Assembly: GCA_008933045.1 (NCBI GenBank) | Contig: WBXJ01000201.1 | Span: 1 to 5,233 of the forward strand | DNA length: 5,233 nucleotides | DNA from: Verrucomicrobiota bacterium | GTDB lineage: Bacteria > Verrucomicrobiota > Verrucomicrobiia > Limisphaerales > SXQI01 | Direction of reading: 5' to 3' | In this document: piece by piece, positions 4,527-5,233 of the stretch | Position numbering within the stretch: position 1 is the first letter of the stretch | Layout of the letters: each line of letters opens with the position of its first letter | Program-made: the position numbers and the translations under genes | The notes under the pieces: generated by a model | What the model saw: the letters and a program-made list of their open reading frames with translations, nothing else | What the model was told of the DNA's origin: nothing | Database searches by the model: none

Positions 4527-5233
4527 AAACAGTCGAACGAAAACTAGGTAGATTGATGGCTATAGCCATCCTGCTCGCCTTGTTATTCCTCGTGCTTGTG
4601 GGACGATTGGTAGATCTCCAAATCTTCCGTCACGACGAGTTGCGGAAAGCAGCAGCCAACAATACCGAACGGCAGATTCTGCGCGGGCCAAGACGTGGAG
4701 ACATGCGCGACATCCGAGGCAACCTGCTCGCCACAAGCAAAACCGTCTACAATATCTCAGCGGATCCCACGGTGATCGATACCAATCACCTCGTTGTCGC
4801 CCAGACCATCGCTCCCATTCTGCAAATACCGGTGGATGAACTCGCGAAGAAGTTGACCTTACGCCAGATCCGTAAGAAGGAGGATGGCACACCGATTTTC
4901 GATCAATACGTCATGCTGAAGCACAAGGTGGATGAGGCCACTTGGAAACGCTTGCAACAAGCCATGACCAACTTGGTTTTTGGAGCTGACGAACAAAAAT
5001 TACCCAAGCGAAAGCAGGTCTATTTCAGCCACGTTCGGAAACACTCCTTGCAAGCTGAGCCTGACCAAGAGCGGGTGTATCCCAACGGCACCCTTGCGGC
5101 ACATGTGCTGGGCTATGTAGGAACGGGGACGAACAAGACTCCCCACGGCGTTGTCACGGGAACCACAGGAAAATCTGGACTCGAAAGCTACCTGAATCCG
5201 GGACTGAGCGGGGTTTACGGCTGGCGGAAGACC
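4523..5233 (+). CDS. ftsI: division-type penicillin-binding protein (FtsI/PBP3, class B), N-terminal part
   Basis: 237 codons are visible with no stop before the window edge. The protein begins with a short cytoplasmic tail, then a membrane helix (about 11-33, IAILLALLFLVLVGRLVDLQ). The class B PBP dimerisation (pedestal) domain follows. RGPRRGDMRDIRGNLLAT (54-71) corresponds to the family R-G-x-I-x-D-R-N-G-x-x-L-A motif, here with Met-Arg before Asp63. YPNGTLAAHVLGYVG (186-200) and SGLESYLNPGLSGVYG (218-233) are the conserved segments ahead of the transpeptidase domain. The catalytic SxxK, SxN and KTG motifs lie beyond the window. FtsI cross-links septal peptidoglycan with FtsW and is activated through FtsL, whose gene ends 13 bp upstream. 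A sporulation-type SpoVD-like paralogue is possible by family, but position favours ftsI. ATG 4523 has no Shine-Dalgarno motif. Confidence 0.93.
   Translation, partial: MKTVERKLGRLMAIAILLALLFLVLVGRLVDLQIFRHDELRKAAANNTERQILRGPRRGDMRDIRGNLLATSKTVYNISADPTVIDTNHLVVAQTIAPILQIPVDELAKKLTLRQIRKKEDGTPIFDQYVMLKHKVDEATWKRLQQAMTNLVFGADEQKLPKRKQVYFSHVRKHSLQAEPDQERVYPNGTLAAHVLGYVGTGTNKTPHGVVTGTTGKSGLESYLNPGLSGVYGWRKT

Noticed and set aside
4560..4892. 110-codon minus-strand open frame inside ftsI
   Set aside because: It is antisense to the clearly conserved class B PBP N-terminal domain. Its Arg/Cys/Trp-rich composition is typical of a shadow frame.

Overview
The window looks like chromosomal DNA from a member of the Verrucomicrobiota, perhaps a Pedosphaera/Limisphaerales-type lineage. 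This rests on the MraZ sequence (DDKRR core followed by QIPAKWR), an uncharacterised small gene sitting between mraZ and rsmH, the general lack of Shine-Dalgarno motifs, and a dense palindromic intergenic repeat. The assignment is a judgement from memory of family sequences, not a database result.

Left part (1-871). A truncated tetratricopeptide-repeat (TPR) gene runs leftwards off the window edge (minus strand, 1-334). Directly against its start codon lies what looks like the C-terminal remnant of a DDE transposase on the plus strand (about 332-598). After it come a possible minus-strand promoter, an exact 14-bp tandem duplication (643-670), and a cluster of palindromes (685-854) resembling an interspersed REP-type element. 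One of these hairpins could also terminate queA transcription.

Middle (872-2243). A complete queA, for the tRNA queuosine-pathway enzyme S-adenosylmethionine:tRNA ribosyltransferase-isomerase, is transcribed leftwards. Divergent from it is a regulatory region of about 290 bp in front of mraZ. It holds four TGGGN boxes with an exact 10-bp period (2183-2217), overlapping a plausible mraZ promoter. This is the classical MraZ operator pattern. A second pair of boxes with the same period (2016-2030) lies on the queA side, and a short perfect palindrome and two 8-bp inverted repeats occupy the rest.

Right part (2244-5233). This is the front of a division and cell wall (dcw) cluster, all on the plus strand and tightly packed: mraZ (transcriptional regulator), an unrecognised basic 151-residue protein, rsmH/mraW (16S rRNA methyltransferase), an FtsL-like single-pass membrane protein, and the first 237 codons of a division-type class B penicillin-binding protein (ftsI) cut by the window end. 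MraZ should autoregulate the operon. FtsL and FtsI belong to the septal cell wall synthesis machinery, and RsmH modifies the ribosomal P site. The most interesting points are the duplicated MraZ box array reaching toward queA, the unknown gene fixed in the dcw operon, and two gene junctions bridged by mini-ORFs whose start and stop codons overlap both neighbours.
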